From Brevundimonas bacteroides DSM 4726 (GTDB lineage: Bacteria; Pseudomonadota; Alphaproteobacteria; Caulobacterales; Caulobacteraceae), in contig NZ_JNIX01000009.1 in the NCBI RefSeq assembly GCF_000701445.1, positions 1-64,000 of the forward strand: a DNA stretch of 64,000 nt. Direction: 5' to 3'. The translations under genes were made by a program, and so were the position numbers. The notes beneath the pieces were generated by a model that was given only the letters and a program-made list of their open reading frames with translations, was not told the origin of the DNA and ran no database searches. Shown here in pieces: positions 27,962 to 36,160 of this stretch (within the stretch, counting starts at the first letter, position 1; the number at the start of each line of letters is the position of its first letter).

Positions 27962-29089
27962 TTGGCGACACAAGACCGCGCCCGTGAAGGCGCGCCGGAG
28001 CGTCCGACCCCCTTGCCAGCCCAGACCGCTATCTCGCTCGACGCCATGGGCGGCGACCATGGCCCGCCCGTCGTCGTGGCGGGCGTGCGCGACTACATCC
28101 GTCGGCACGGCGGCGAGGGCGTCCGGTTCCTGCTGCATGGCGACGAGGCGGCCATCGTCGCCGAGATGGCGCGGCACGATCTGACGGCCGAGGTCTGCGA
28201 CATCCGCCACACCGACAAGGTCGTGGCCATGGACGAGAAGCCCGCCCAGGCCATGCGTCGCGGCAAGGGCTCCAGCCTGTGGAACGCCATCGATGCGGTG
28301 AAGGCGGGCGAGGCGGGCGCCTCGGTCTCGGCCGGCAATACCGGCGCCCTGATGGCTATTTCCAAGCTGATCCTGCGCATGTCGGCGCAGGGTCTGGAGC
28401 GGCCGGCGATCGTCGCCAGCTGGCCGACTCTGAGAGGCGTGACGGCGGTGCTGGACGTGGGCGCGAACGTCGAGAGCGACGCCGAGCAGCTGGTCGAGTT
28501 CGCCATCATGGGCGAGGCCTTCATGACAGCAGTGCATGGCATCTCCCGGCCGACCATCGGCGTCCTGAACGTCGGCTCCGAGGACATGAAGGGCCACGAG
28601 GCCGTGCGCGAGGCGTCGAGAATCCTGCGCGAGGGCGGGCTGGGGCTGAACTATCATGGCTTTGTCGAAGGCGACGACATCGCCAAGGGCACGGTCGACG
28701 TGGTCGTCACCGACGGCTTCACCGGCAACATCGCGCTCAAGACCGCCGAGGGCGTGGCGCGCTTCATCTCGGCGCTGCTGAGAGAGGCGCTGACGTCCAG
28801 CCTGCAGGCCAAGGCGGGCGCTTTCATCGCCATGCCCGCTCTCAAGGCGATGGGTCAGAAGATCGACCCCAGCGCCATCAATGGCGGGCCTCTGCTCGGC
28901 CTGAACGGCATCGTGGTGAAGAGCCACGGCGGGGCCGACGCCAAAGGTTTCGGCAACGCCATCCGCGTCGCCGTCGAACTGGCCCGCAGCGACTATCTGG
29001 CCACCGTGGGCGCCAACCTGAGTCGCCTGGACCGCATCATGCACGCGGACGTTCCCGCGACCGCCCCCCGAGAAGAGACCGTTTCGTGA
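27962..29089 (+). CDS. plsX: Phosphate acyltransferase PlsX
   Basis: Makes acyl-phosphate from acyl-ACP for phosphatidic acid synthesis; a peripheral membrane enzyme. About 375 residues. ISLDAMGGDHGPPVVVAG is the N-terminal signature; VSAGNTGALMAISKLIL, LDVGANVESDAEQL and DGFTGNIALKTAEG follow. No ATG is near the N-terminus; TTG 27962 or TTG 27935 are possible starts and the true one is unresolved. fabH overlaps its stop by GTGA, giving the classic plsX-fabH pair. Confidence 0.92.
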   Translation: MATQDRAREGAPERPTPLPAQTAISLDAMGGDHGPPVVVAGVRDYIRRHGGEGVRFLLHGDEAAIVAEMARHDLTAEVCDIRHTDKVVAMDEKPAQAMRRGKGSSLWNAIDAVKAGEAGASVSAGNTGALMAISKLILRMSAQGLERPAIVASWPTLRGVTAVLDVGANVESDAEQLVEFAIMGEAFMTAVHGISRPTIGVLNVGSEDMKGHEAVREASRILREGGLGLNYHGFVEGDDIAKGTVDVVVTDGFTGNIALKTAEGVARFISALLREALTSSLQAKAGAFIAMPALKAMGQKIDPSAINGGPLLGLNGIVVKSHGGADAKGFGNAIRVAVELARSDYLATVGANLSRLDRIMHADVPATAPREETVS

Positions 29090-30063
29090 GCGTCATCCGC
29101 AGCGCCGTCACCGGCGTGGGTTCCTATCTGCCCGAACAGATCGTCACCAATGACGACCTGTCGAAGATCGTCGACACGTCGGACGAATGGATCATCGAGC
29201 GCACCGGCATCCGCCAGCGCCACAAGGCCCGCGACGATCAGCCGACCAGCGACCTGGCGACCGAGGCCGCGCGCCGTGCGCTTGTCGACGCGGGCCGCGA
29301 CCCGTCCGAGGTCGATCTGATCGTCGTGGCCACGACGACGCCCGACATGACGTTCCCCGCCACCGCCTCGATCGTGCAGCGCAAGCTCGGCGCCCCCACC
29401 TGCATCGCGTTCGACGTTCAGGCCGTGTGTTCGGGCTTCGTCTATGCGCTCAGCGTCGCCGACGGCTTCGTGGCGCGGGGGCACGCCAAATGCGCCCTGG
29501 TCATCGGCGCTGAGGAGATGACCCGGCTGATGGACTGGACCGACCGGACGACCTGCGTCCTGTTCGGCGATGGGGCCGGCGCCTTCGTGGTCGAGCCGCG
29601 CGAGGGGCAGGGGACGACGGCGGATCAGGGCGTGCTGGGCTTCGCCCTGCGTTCTGACGGGACCAAGACCGATCTGCTGTATGTCGACGGCGGTCCGTCC
29701 AGCACGGGGACGGTCGGCCATCTGCGCATGGCCGGCAATCAGGTCTTCCGCCACGCCGTGGTAAACATCGCCGAGGCCATCACGGCGGCCTGCGACAAGG
29801 CTGGGGTCAGCGTGCCCGAGGTCGACTGGTTCGTGCCGCATCAGGCCAACCAGCGCATCATCAAGGGCGTCGGCGACCGGCTGGGGCTGGATGAGGAGAA
29901 GGTTATCTCGACCGTTTCGATGCATGCGAATACCTCGGCCGCCTCGATCCCCCTGGCGATGGACGCGGCCATCCAGGACGGGCGCATCAAGCGCGGCGAT
30001 CTGATCCTGCTGGAGGCCATGGGCGGCGGCCTGACCTGGGGCGCGTGCGCCTTCCGGTTCTGA
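29086..30063 (+). CDS. fabH: Beta-ketoacyl-ACP synthase III
   Basis: Condenses acetyl-CoA with malonyl-ACP to start fatty acid synthesis. 325 residues from GTG 29086, which overlaps the plsX stop. The catalytic triad is Cys115 (DVQAVCSGF), His252 (VPHQANQR) and Asn282 (MHANTSAAS). EWIIERTGIRQRH is the N-terminal signature. A longer frame continues upstream through plsX, but that extension is antisense-like noise; the GTG gives the canonical N-terminus VIRSAVTGVGSYLP. Confidence 0.96.
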   Translation: MSVIRSAVTGVGSYLPEQIVTNDDLSKIVDTSDEWIIERTGIRQRHKARDDQPTSDLATEAARRALVDAGRDPSEVDLIVVATTTPDMTFPATASIVQRKLGAPTCIAFDVQAVCSGFVYALSVADGFVARGHAKCALVIGAEEMTRLMDWTDRTTCVLFGDGAGAFVVEPREGQGTTADQGVLGFALRSDGTKTDLLYVDGGPSSTGTVGHLRMAGNQVFRHAVVNIAEAITAACDKAGVSVPEVDWFVPHQANQRIIKGVGDRLGLDEEKVISTVSMHANTSAASIPLAMDAAIQDGRIKRGDLILLEAMGGGLTWGACAFRF

Positions 30064-30091
30064 AGCGGCGGGCTTTAAGCACGCCCACGCT

Positions 30092-30121
30092 TTGACTTGG
30101 CGGCGTTTTCCCCTTTTATGG
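30092..30121 (+). promoter_or_regulatory. Candidate promoter for ihfA-merR
   Basis: TTGACT at 30092-30097, a 17-nt spacer, then TTTATGG as a weak -10. It lies between the fabH stop and the ihfA start in an unusually T-rich patch. Confidence 0.35.
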
Positions 30122-30147
30122 GAAGGCTGGACCTTGGGGGACGATCC

Positions 30148-30453
30148 GTGGGCGAACTACAGACACTGACCCGAGCCGATCTCTGTGAGGCCGTCCACGA
30201 GGAGGTCGGCCTGTCGCGCCAGGAGTGCGCGAGTCTGGTCGAACGCACGCTGGACCTGATCGTCGAGGCCCTGGAGAAGGGCGAAACCGTCAAGCTGTCG
30301 GGGTTCGGCGTGTTCCAGGTGAGGGAGAAGCGGGCGCGGATGGGGCGCAATCCCAAGACCGGCGAACCGGCCGCGATCAATCCGCGCCGCGTCATCAGCT
30401 TCCGCGCCAGCCAGATCATGAAGGCCCGGGTCCACGGGGCCAACGGGGCCTGA
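30148..30453 (+). CDS. ihfA: Integration host factor, alpha subunit
   Basis: 101 residues from GTG 30148, which has GGGGG about 8 nt upstream; an ATG at 30118 would extend it by ten unconserved residues. [20 protein letters not shown] begins the HU/IHF fold; [20 protein letters not shown] and [19 protein letters not shown] form the DNA-binding arm with its intercalating Pro. Pairs with IhfB to bend DNA by up to 180 degrees. merR follows 1 nt downstream, a conserved alphaproteobacterial pairing. Confidence 0.94.
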   Translation: MGELQTLTRADLCEAVHEEVGLSRQECASLVERTLDLIVEALEKGETVKLSGFGVFQVREKRARMGRNPKTGEPAAINPRRVISFRASQIMKARVHGANGA

Positions 30454-30454
30454 G

Positions 30455-30886
30455 ATGGCCAAGTCCGCCCAGGCCTTCCGCACCATCTCGGAAGCCGCCG
30501 AGGCGGTCGGCGCGCCGCAGCACGTGCTGCGGTTCTGGGAGACCAAGTTCGCCTTCGTGACGCCGGTGAAGCGGGCGGGTGGACGGCGGTTCTATCGGCC
30601 TCAGGACGTCGTCATCCTGAAGGCGATCAAGAAGCTGCTCCACGAGGACGGCCTGACCATCAAGGGCGTGCAGAAGCTGCACAAGGAACAGGGTCTGGCG
30701 GCGCTGGCGGCCCACGGGGGGGCCGATGCGACGATGAGCTTCGCGGGGCCGGACGTCTCCGCGACCGCACCCGGAGCGGCCGAATCGAGCCGGGCCGTGG
30801 CGGGCTCCTCCGCGGCGCGGCTGCGCGCCGTGCTCGCCGATCTGGAGGCGGCCAAGGCCCGCCTGGACGCGGTTCTGGCGGCCTGA
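30455..30886 (+). CDS. MerR family transcriptional regulator
   Basis: 143 residues. Winged helix at about 8-78: [20 protein letters not shown], then [20 protein letters not shown] and [11 protein letters not shown]. The C-terminal part is Ala-rich with a final predicted coiled coil ([20 protein letters not shown]) suited to dimerisation. No metal-binding cysteines are seen, so it is not a metal sensor. The ihfA-merR-tRNA-Pro order is widespread in alphaproteobacteria, but the regulon is unknown to me. Confidence 0.92.
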   Translation: MAKSAQAFRTISEAAEAVGAPQHVLRFWETKFAFVTPVKRAGGRRFYRPQDVVILKAIKKLLHEDGLTIKGVQKLHKEQGLAALAAHGGADATMSFAGPDVSATAPGAAESSRAVAGSSAARLRAVLADLEAAKARLDAVLAA

Positions 30887-30918
30887 GCGGCAATCGACGC
30901 CGTCGCCGCTTTTAGGGT

Positions 30919-30947
30919 TTGCGGCGGCGCGGCCCCGCCGCTATACG
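30919..30947 (+). promoter_or_regulatory. Candidate promoter of tRNA-Pro
   Basis: TTGCGGC (30919-30925), 14-nt spacer, GCTATACG (30940-30947), ten bases before the tRNA. This fits the Caulobacter housekeeping pattern TTGaCgS-N10-14-GCtANAWC reasonably well. Confidence 0.45.
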
Positions 30948-30957
30948 ACCGGCCTCT

Positions 30958-31034
<77 letters not shown>

Positions 31035-31059
31035 TCTTCCCTTGACCCATGATGCTTGG

Positions 31060-31097
31060 CCCTAACGCTTGCCGCGCGACGGCTCGCTGCTTGAGGG
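31060..31097 (+). repeat. 38-bp dispersed repeat, copy 2
   Basis: Starts CCCTAACGCTTGCCGCGCGA and ends GGCTCGCTGCTTGAGGG; same length as the copy at 2323-2360. It lies 25 bp after the tRNA. Confidence 0.75.
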
Positions 31098-31111
31098 CGG
31101 GCTTTTCTGCG

Positions 31112-31149
31112 CCCTAACGCTCGCGACGCGGTCGTTTCCTCCTTGACGG
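31112..31149 (+). repeat. 38-bp dispersed repeat, copy 3 (partly degenerate)
   Basis: Starts CCCTAACGCTCGCGACGCGG like copy 1, but the second half (TCGTTTCCTCCTTGACGG) has drifted. It ends one base before the stop codon of the beta-barrel gene. Confidence 0.65.
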
Positions 31150-31980
31150 CTAGAACCCCTTCACCAGCTGGATGATCCAGCGCTGGTCATAGGGCTCGTC
31201 GTCGCTGATGGGGAACTCGACGCCAGTCAGAAGGAACAGGCTGTCGACCAGCCGGGTCCGGAGCGCGGGCGTCAGGCTGACGACGCCGTCGCCGTCGTCC
31301 GGCTCGAACCAGTTCAGCGCCATCGAATAGGTGAACTGGCCGAGCGGCGCGGCCTCAGCGGGCGTCACGGTCTGACCGAGCGCCAGGCTGAGCCCGAAGC
31401 CGTCGGCGCCGCCTTCGTCGCGGGCCGAATAGGCTAGGCGGCCCCGGAAGGACACGCCGGCCCCCAGATCGGTCCAGAGATTGACCTGGGGTGTCACGCC
31501 GAAGACCTCGCCCGCGCCGACCGAATCGTCGCCGGTGGGCAGTTCGAAGCCGACCCCCGCGTTCAACGACAGGTCCCGGGTCTCGGCCAGCATGACCTGA
31601 CCGGTCACGCCGATGTCGCCGAAGCCTGAGCCCCCGCCGTCCAGCTCCTGATAGACCGGAACCTCGACGCCCACCCAGAAGCGGCGGGACAGGGGATAGT
31701 TGAAGCGGGTCGTGATCCGGTGGGCGTCACCCAGGTCGGTCTCGGTCCAGTCGTAGGCGAGGTGGACCTCGCGGGTGAAGAAGCCGTCCGGCGCGCCCAG
31801 CCAGCCCTGACGCGGGGCGCCGCTGGAGCCGTCGGGAACGGGAATCCAGCTCTGGGTCAACTCCTCAGCGAACCGCTCGCTCTCCAGCGGGGTCCAGGTC
31901 TGGGCGAGGGCCGATGAGGCGCCACAGGCAAGGACGGCGGTCGTCAGCAGGGCGGCGAGGCGGCGAACGGATGCGGACAT
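31150..31980 (-). CDS. Predicted outer-membrane beta-barrel protein
   Basis: 276 residues. Signal peptide (RRLAALLTTAVLACGASSALAQ), then many alternating strands with aromatic girdles: HRITTRFNYPLSRRFWVGVE, DIGVTGQVML, LSLNAGVGFELPTG, VTPQVNLWTDL. The chain ends in Phe (IIQLVKGF), the usual outer-membrane insertion signal. It resembles transporter-like barrels of the MetA/phenol family in layout, but I cannot name a substrate. No clear operon partner; the 38-bp repeats abut its 3' end. Confidence 0.8.
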   Translation of the reverse strand: MSASVRRLAALLTTAVLACGASSALAQTWTPLESERFAEELTQSWIPVPDGSSGAPRQGWLGAPDGFFTREVHLAYDWTETDLGDAHRITTRFNYPLSRRFWVGVEVPVYQELDGGGSGFGDIGVTGQVMLAETRDLSLNAGVGFELPTGDDSVGAGEVFGVTPQVNLWTDLGAGVSFRGRLAYSARDEGGADGFGLSLALGQTVTPAEAAPLGQFTYSMALNWFEPDDGDGVVSLTPALRTRLVDSLFLLTGVEFPISDDEPYDQRWIIQLVKGF

Positions 31981-32107
31981 GGTCGATCCTCGGGACGCGG
32001 AAAGTCGCGCCGTGCGAACAGCCCCCGGGCCGCCGCGGGGATCAGTAAGGCCCGGCCGACCGCGTCGATCTTTTCGGCGATTGGCTTTCGCTTGTGCGGG
32101 GTTGCCC

Positions 32108-32326
32108 TTAGCCGCCGCGCTTGCGCAGGAACGGCTTGCCTTCCGCCCAGCTGAGGAGCGGGAACAGCGGGACGCCCCACAGGGTGCCGACCAAAGCGTA
32201 GTAGGCGAGTTGGGCCAGCGGACTGGCGGGCACGCGCTCGCCGATCACCGTGGCGGCCCAGATGTAGAAGGCGAGAAAGGCGAGAATGCCGAAGGCCGCG
32301 ATCAGGCGGCGGGTTCTGAGGCCCAT
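32108..32326 (-). CDS. DUF2842 family membrane protein
   Basis: 72 residues from the ATG at 32326. Two transmembrane helices: LIAAFGILAFLAFYIWAATV and LAYYALVGTLWGVPLFPLLS, then a positively charged C-terminus (WAEGKPFLRKRGG). This is the standard form of the alphaproteobacterial DUF2842 family; function unknown. Its ATG overlaps the stop of the upstream membrane gene (ATGA), so the two are translationally coupled. Much longer in-frame starts exist but lie within that other gene. Confidence 0.85.
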   Translation of the reverse strand: MGLRTRRLIAAFGILAFLAFYIWAATVIGERVPASPLAQLAYYALVGTLWGVPLFPLLSWAEGKPFLRKRGG

Positions 32327-32577
32327 CAGCGCGTGTTCCGGAACAGGTAGAAGGTGAAAAGGCTGAGGATCGAGCCCGCGCCCGTCCAGGCTGTCCAGCC
32401 CAACTCGTCCATCGTCGATGCGCCAAAGACGCGCACGGCCAGGAACCAGCCGCATACGGCGCCCGTGGCCGAGACCAGGCTGGCCCCGAACAGGCCCCGG
32501 CGGCCGGTCATCAGATCGGCGATCCAGGCCAGGGCCATGACGGCCCCGGCGGCGATGGCGATGTCGGCGTACTGCAC
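32326..32577 (-). CDS. Small integral membrane protein
   Basis: 83 residues with three predicted membrane helices: IAIAAGAVMALAWIADLM, LVSATGAVCGWFLAVRVF and AGSILSLFTFYLF. The Gly-rich layout recalls GlsB/YeaQ/YmgE-type small membrane proteins, but similarity is weak and no function is assigned. Forms a two-gene unit with the DUF2842 gene. It is divergent from ctaA across about 130 bp in which I recognise no other feature. Confidence 0.72.
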   Translation of the reverse strand: MQYADIAIAAGAVMALAWIADLMTGRRGLFGASLVSATGAVCGWFLAVRVFGASTMDELGWTAWTGAGSILSLFTFYLFRNTR

Positions 32578-32708
32578 CTTGAAGCGTCTCCCTGCGCGCC
32601 GCTGCGACCTCGCGTCCCGACGGCGACTTTGATCTTGCCGCGATCGGCGGGCATACCGCCTCTCGTCGCGTTTGGCGGCACTGTATCGGGCGGAGCGTCA
32701 GGCGTCGA

Positions 32709-33800
32709 ATGAACCGTTTCGGAAAGGTCGAACAGTCGCGGGCGGTGGCGATCTGGCTGTTCTTCACCGCGGCCATGGTGTTCGCCATGGTGGTGATCGG
32801 CGGGATCACCCGCCTGACCGGATCGGGCCTGTCGATCACCGAGTGGCAGCCGATCATGGGGGCGCTGCCGCCCCTGAACGAGGCCGACTGGAACGAGGCC
32901 TTCGAGAAGTACAAGGCGATCCCGCAGTACGCCCTCGTCAACGCCGGTATGAGCCTGGACGAGTTCAAATACATCTTCTGGTGGGAGTGGTTCCATCGGC
33001 TGTTCGGGCGGCTGATCGGGGTGGTGTTCGCGGTTCCGTTCTTCGCCTTCCTGGCGTTCCGGTTGTTGCCGGAGCGGTCGTTCCTGGGGCGCTTCGCCCT
33101 GCCGGACCGGCTGGTGTGGCGGTGTGCCCTGCTGCTGGCGATGGGCGGGATGCAGGGCTTTATCGGCTGGTGGATGGTGTCCTCAGGCCTGTCGGAACGG
33201 GTGGATGTGGCGCCGGAACGGTTGACGGTTCACCTGGGGCTGGCATTCCTGATCTTCGCAGGCCTGATCTGGACCGGGCTTGAGGCCTGGAACGGGCCGG
33301 AGACGTCGCGGTCGCCGGAAGGGTGGAGCCGGGGCGCGGCGGTGCTTTGGGGCGCGGTCTTCTTTCAGTGCCTGCTGGGCGGCCTGGTGGCAGGGGCCAA
33401 GGCGGGGTTCATCTATACGGACTGGCCGCTGATGAATGGGGCGATCCTGGCTCCGGTCGATTGGGGGCAGGGGGCGCTGGCGTTCCTGCATGACCAGGCC
33501 CTGGTGCAGTTCAATCACCGGATCTGGGGCTATCTGCTGGTGATCGGGGCGACGGTGTATGCGGTTCAGGCGTGGCGGTGGAGACTGGCGGAAGGGCTGG
33601 GCTTTGCGGCGGTCGTGGTGGCGGCATCCCTGTGGTTGCAGGCGGCGCTGGGCGTCGTGACGCTGGTGAACGTCGTGCCGATCTGGCTGGGCGGGCTGCA
33701 CCAGGCGGGCGCGGCGCTGGTGCTGGCCCTGGCGACGGGGAACCTGTGGCTGGTGCGACGGTCCCAGCCCCGGCTGTTTGTGTCAGCCCCGCGCCGCTGA
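32709..33800 (+). CDS. ctaA: Heme A synthase (COX15/CtaA)
   Basis: 363 residues, eight predicted membrane helices. Oxidises heme O to heme A for cytochrome c oxidase. The family opening [21 protein letters not shown] leads to [24 protein letters not shown]-like [17 protein letters not shown] holds a heme-ligand His; [21 protein letters not shown] [12 protein letters not shown] and LHQAGAAL provide further His ligands. The type-2 (alphaproteobacterial/mitochondrial) form lacks the Cys pair of Bacillus CtaA, as here. It abuts phoX tail to tail with no spacer. Confidence 0.95.
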   Translation: MNRFGKVEQSRAVAIWLFFTAAMVFAMVVIGGITRLTGSGLSITEWQPIMGALPPLNEADWNEAFEKYKAIPQYALVNAGMSLDEFKYIFWWEWFHRLFGRLIGVVFAVPFFAFLAFRLLPERSFLGRFALPDRLVWRCALLLAMGGMQGFIGWWMVSSGLSERVDVAPERLTVHLGLAFLIFAGLIWTGLEAWNGPETSRSPEGWSRGAAVLWGAVFFQCLLGGLVAGAKAGFIYTDWPLMNGAILAPVDWGQGALAFLHDQALVQFNHRIWGYLLVIGATVYAVQAWRWRLAEGLGFAAVVVAASLWLQAALGVVTLVNVVPIWLGGLHQAGAALVLALATGNLWLVRRSQPRLFVSAPRR

Positions 33801-35207
33801 TCAGGCGCGGACGCTGTCCCAGGGGCCAGTGATGGCGACCGTGATGCCCGGAAACATGATGTTGACGAACAGGGTCGAGCCGTCCGGTGAGAAGACGGCC
33901 CCGGCCAGCTCGGCGTTCCCCCGGAACACGTTGCGGGCGATTGTGTAGACCTTGCCGTCGGGCGTGACGCCTTTGAGGTGGTTGCGCGTGGTGTCGGAGT
34001 AGTTGTCCTCGCACAGGATCAGGTGGCCGTTCGGCGCGATCGCCAGGTTGTCGGCCATGTTCAGTGTCTTCTCGTTCGTGCTCTCGACGAACAGCTGAAG
34101 GCGGCCTGGCTGAGCCGCCTCGCCGTCCGTGCCTTCGGCCTGAGAGGGGACGTAGCGCAGGACCTGGCCGCGCTGGATCGGACCGCCCGAAGTGGCCGTC
34201 ATGTAGAGCTCGTTGTCACCCCAGAAAATGCCCTCGCCGCGCGCGACCAGAGCCGCGCCGGCCGCGTGTCCGCGCTGCCGCAGGTCGCTATTGGGGCTCT
34301 CGACGTCGGTCATGTCGATCCACTCGACCTCGACCCAGTCGCCGACGTTCCAGAAGCGATCAGTGTGGTTGGTGGTGGAGGCACCCGGCCGTCCCTTGAT
34401 CGCCAGAGCCTGGAGGCGGCCGCCCTCGGCCAGCTTGCCGGGCGTGGTCGGGATGAAGCGGTAGAACAGGCCGTCGACCTTGTCCTCGGTCTCATAGACG
34501 ATGCCGGTGCGGGGATCGACGCAGACGGCCTCGTGGTCGAAACGGCCCAGCGCCTTGAGCGGCACGGGGTCGACCAGGCCGGTCGCGTTGGCCGGGACCT
34601 CGAAGACGTAGCCATGGGCCTTTTCAACGTCGGCAGTGTCGGGCGTCTCTTCCGTCTCCTCGCAGGTCAGCCAGGAGCCCCAGGGGGTGTGGCCGCCGCA
34701 GCAGTTGGTGGAGGTGCCGGCCAGCGACAGGTGCTGGCTGACGACCTCGCCGGTCGCCATATCGTAGACGAGCGTCGTCGTCCCGCCGGGCAGGGGACGG
34801 CCGTCCTTGTAGGTGTCATAGGCCTTCTCGACCGGCAGGCGGCCGATCAGGGCCTGGTCCTGACCGCCGGGACCCCAGTTGCGGTGATTGGCGTTTCGGC
34901 CCTTGAGCTCGTGATTGCGGACCAGGGCGACGCGGGTACCCTCAAGCGCGAAACAGCCCATGCCGTCGAACTGGCCGGGGACGACGAGGCCGTCCGACAT
35001 CGTCTCGCCGCTCTGGGACAGGATGCGGTAGGAGAAGCCCTGGGGCAGGTCGAGCATGCCGTTCGGGTCGGCGACCAGCGGGCCGTAGCCTTCGACCTCG
35101 TTGAGGTAGGTCTCGGACGCCTCCTGGGCGACGACGCTGCGGGCCAGCCCGCCGAAGGCGAGGGCAGCGGCACCGGTGGAAAAGAGACTGCGGCGGTCGA
35201 AGTGCAT
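33801..35207 (-). CDS. PhoX/DUF839 family phosphatase-like protein
   Basis: 468 residues. Tat-type leader (DRRSLFSTGAAALAFGGLA) predicts export in folded form. Beta-propeller pattern with PhoX landmarks: VALVRNHELKG, TNCCGGHTPWGSWLTCEET, RFDHEAVCVDP, YETEDKVDGLFYRFIP, LAIAPNGHLILCED and FSPDGSTLFVN. PhoX enzymes are Ca/Fe-dependent alkaline phosphatases; shorter members such as this one are often called DUF839 proteins and activity is not certain. No Pho box was recognised upstream. Convergent with ctaA, zero spacing. Confidence 0.88.
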   Translation of the reverse strand: MHFDRRSLFSTGAAALAFGGLARSVVAQEASETYLNEVEGYGPLVADPNGMLDLPQGFSYRILSQSGETMSDGLVVPGQFDGMGCFALEGTRVALVRNHELKGRNANHRNWGPGGQDQALIGRLPVEKAYDTYKDGRPLPGGTTTLVYDMATGEVVSQHLSLAGTSTNCCGGHTPWGSWLTCEETEETPDTADVEKAHGYVFEVPANATGLVDPVPLKALGRFDHEAVCVDPRTGIVYETEDKVDGLFYRFIPTTPGKLAEGGRLQALAIKGRPGASTTNHTDRFWNVGDWVEVEWIDMTDVESPNSDLRQRGHAAGAALVARGEGIFWGDNELYMTATSGGPIQRGQVLRYVPSQAEGTDGEAAQPGRLQLFVESTNEKTLNMADNLAIAPNGHLILCEDNYSDTTRNHLKGVTPDGKVYTIARNVFRGNAELAGAVFSPDGSTLFVNIMFPGITVAITGPWDSVRA

Positions 35208-35302
35208 GGAGAGGCTCCGGAAGTCGATCGATGTTTATGACAGCCGGGGCGTTGGGGTCATCATGGTTCTGTGACGCGGGATGCCACGCAGTCATGCGTC
35301 AT

Positions 35303-35740
35303 CGCTCTTCCGCTGTGAACGGGTGGGAAGGGCGGGCGGAGCGCTCGGGCCTTCGCCCGGTGACCGTATGGATATGTGTTTCGGCAAAGACTGAACGCTC
35401 CGCGCGGCTGGTCTGCTCGGAAGCGGACGGCCCCGCGTCGTTCCCGCGCGACTGACCGGGGACCAACGGCCCTGTTAGAGCCTTGCCGCTACTGACGCCT
35501 CCGGCGGGAAGGTCGGCGTGCTTGCGAAAGCCGATCCCCTGAACGCGGCGAGTCTTCTGCTCGCCGCCTTATCGGTGGGCTACCGCTCGACGCGCGGCGT
35601 CTCGCTGCTTGAGCCAGACGCTTTGCGTTTGGCGGGCTACCGCCTGGAACGCGGTTCCGGGCTGCTTGAGCCCGGGACCCTCATTCCGAACGGCAACGTT
35701 GCCCACGCCACCCCCTTGATCCGGACGCCGGACGACCGCT
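35303..35740 (+). repeat. Long inverted repeat, copy B (non-coding)
   Basis: Matches the reverse complement of 1-379. It carries an extra unit of about 60 bp near 35578-35640: the extra copy contains GGCTACCGCTCGACGCG and CTGCTTGAGCC, and the next begins GGCTACCGCCTGGAACGCG and also ends CTGCTTGAGCC. It is thus a tandem duplication whose 20 codons stay in frame. Apart from the repeat elements, the stretch 35208-36134 holds no gene I can support. Confidence 0.9.
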
Positions 35741-35962
35741 CTTCACGGCCTCCGGTCGTTGGACCTCGGGAGCCCCCGCTCCAACCGCTCCCGCCGCGAC
35801 AAGCTCGCAAGGCCTTGCGCCCTTCCCAGGCGACGGAACCGGGGCTGATTGTAAGGCAGGTTTCAATGAGGGCGCGTTCGCGACGTCTCGAACGCGACGG
35901 GCGCTGGATTCATTGGAGGAATCCGGGCGTCGTTGGATGACTGAGAAAAACAGCGCGAGTGC
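35741..35962. other. Intergenic segment without recognised feature
   Basis: Open frames exist on both strands, one of them running out of repeat copy B, but codon pattern and lack of a ribosome-binding site argue against genes. The blocks GGAGCCCCCGCTCC and GTTCGCGACGTCTCGAACGC are short inverted repeats, suggesting more repeat remnants. Confidence 0.5.
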
Positions 35963-36160
35963 TTCCCCCTCCCAGCGGGAGAGGCGTGAGCGCCCGAGAG
36001 CCCACCTGTCGATCGGACTTGCGCGACCCGAAGGGCGGCGCGAAGCAGCCAAAGGGTGAGGGGTTACGGTGCGAACCGGTGAGGTCTGATCCCCTCACCC
36101 TTTCAGCTGAACGCATCGCTTCGCTCTGCGAGCCTCAAGCCCTCTCCCTATGGGAGAGGG
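35963..36160. repeat. Composite palindromic intergenic element (REP/MITE-like)
   Basis: Contains three inverted structures. CCTCCCAGCGGGAGAGG is near 35968. AAAGGGTGAGGGG (36051-36063) is the exact complement of CCCCTCACCCTTT (36091-36103). A 21-bp palindrome at 36140-36160 has arms CCCTCTCCC / GGGAGAGGG around TAT. The last palindrome lies inside the 3' end of queA. Confidence 0.75.

Noticed and set aside
27917..27962. rpmF between yceD and plsX
   Set aside because: The gap is far too short for the L32 gene and no CPxCG motif is encoded there.
35518..35940. A 140-codon frame in the phoX-queA gap
   Set aside because: It begins in the repeat, but the frame differs from copy A after the first 35 codons and then runs into unrelated DNA. 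No conserved product is supported.
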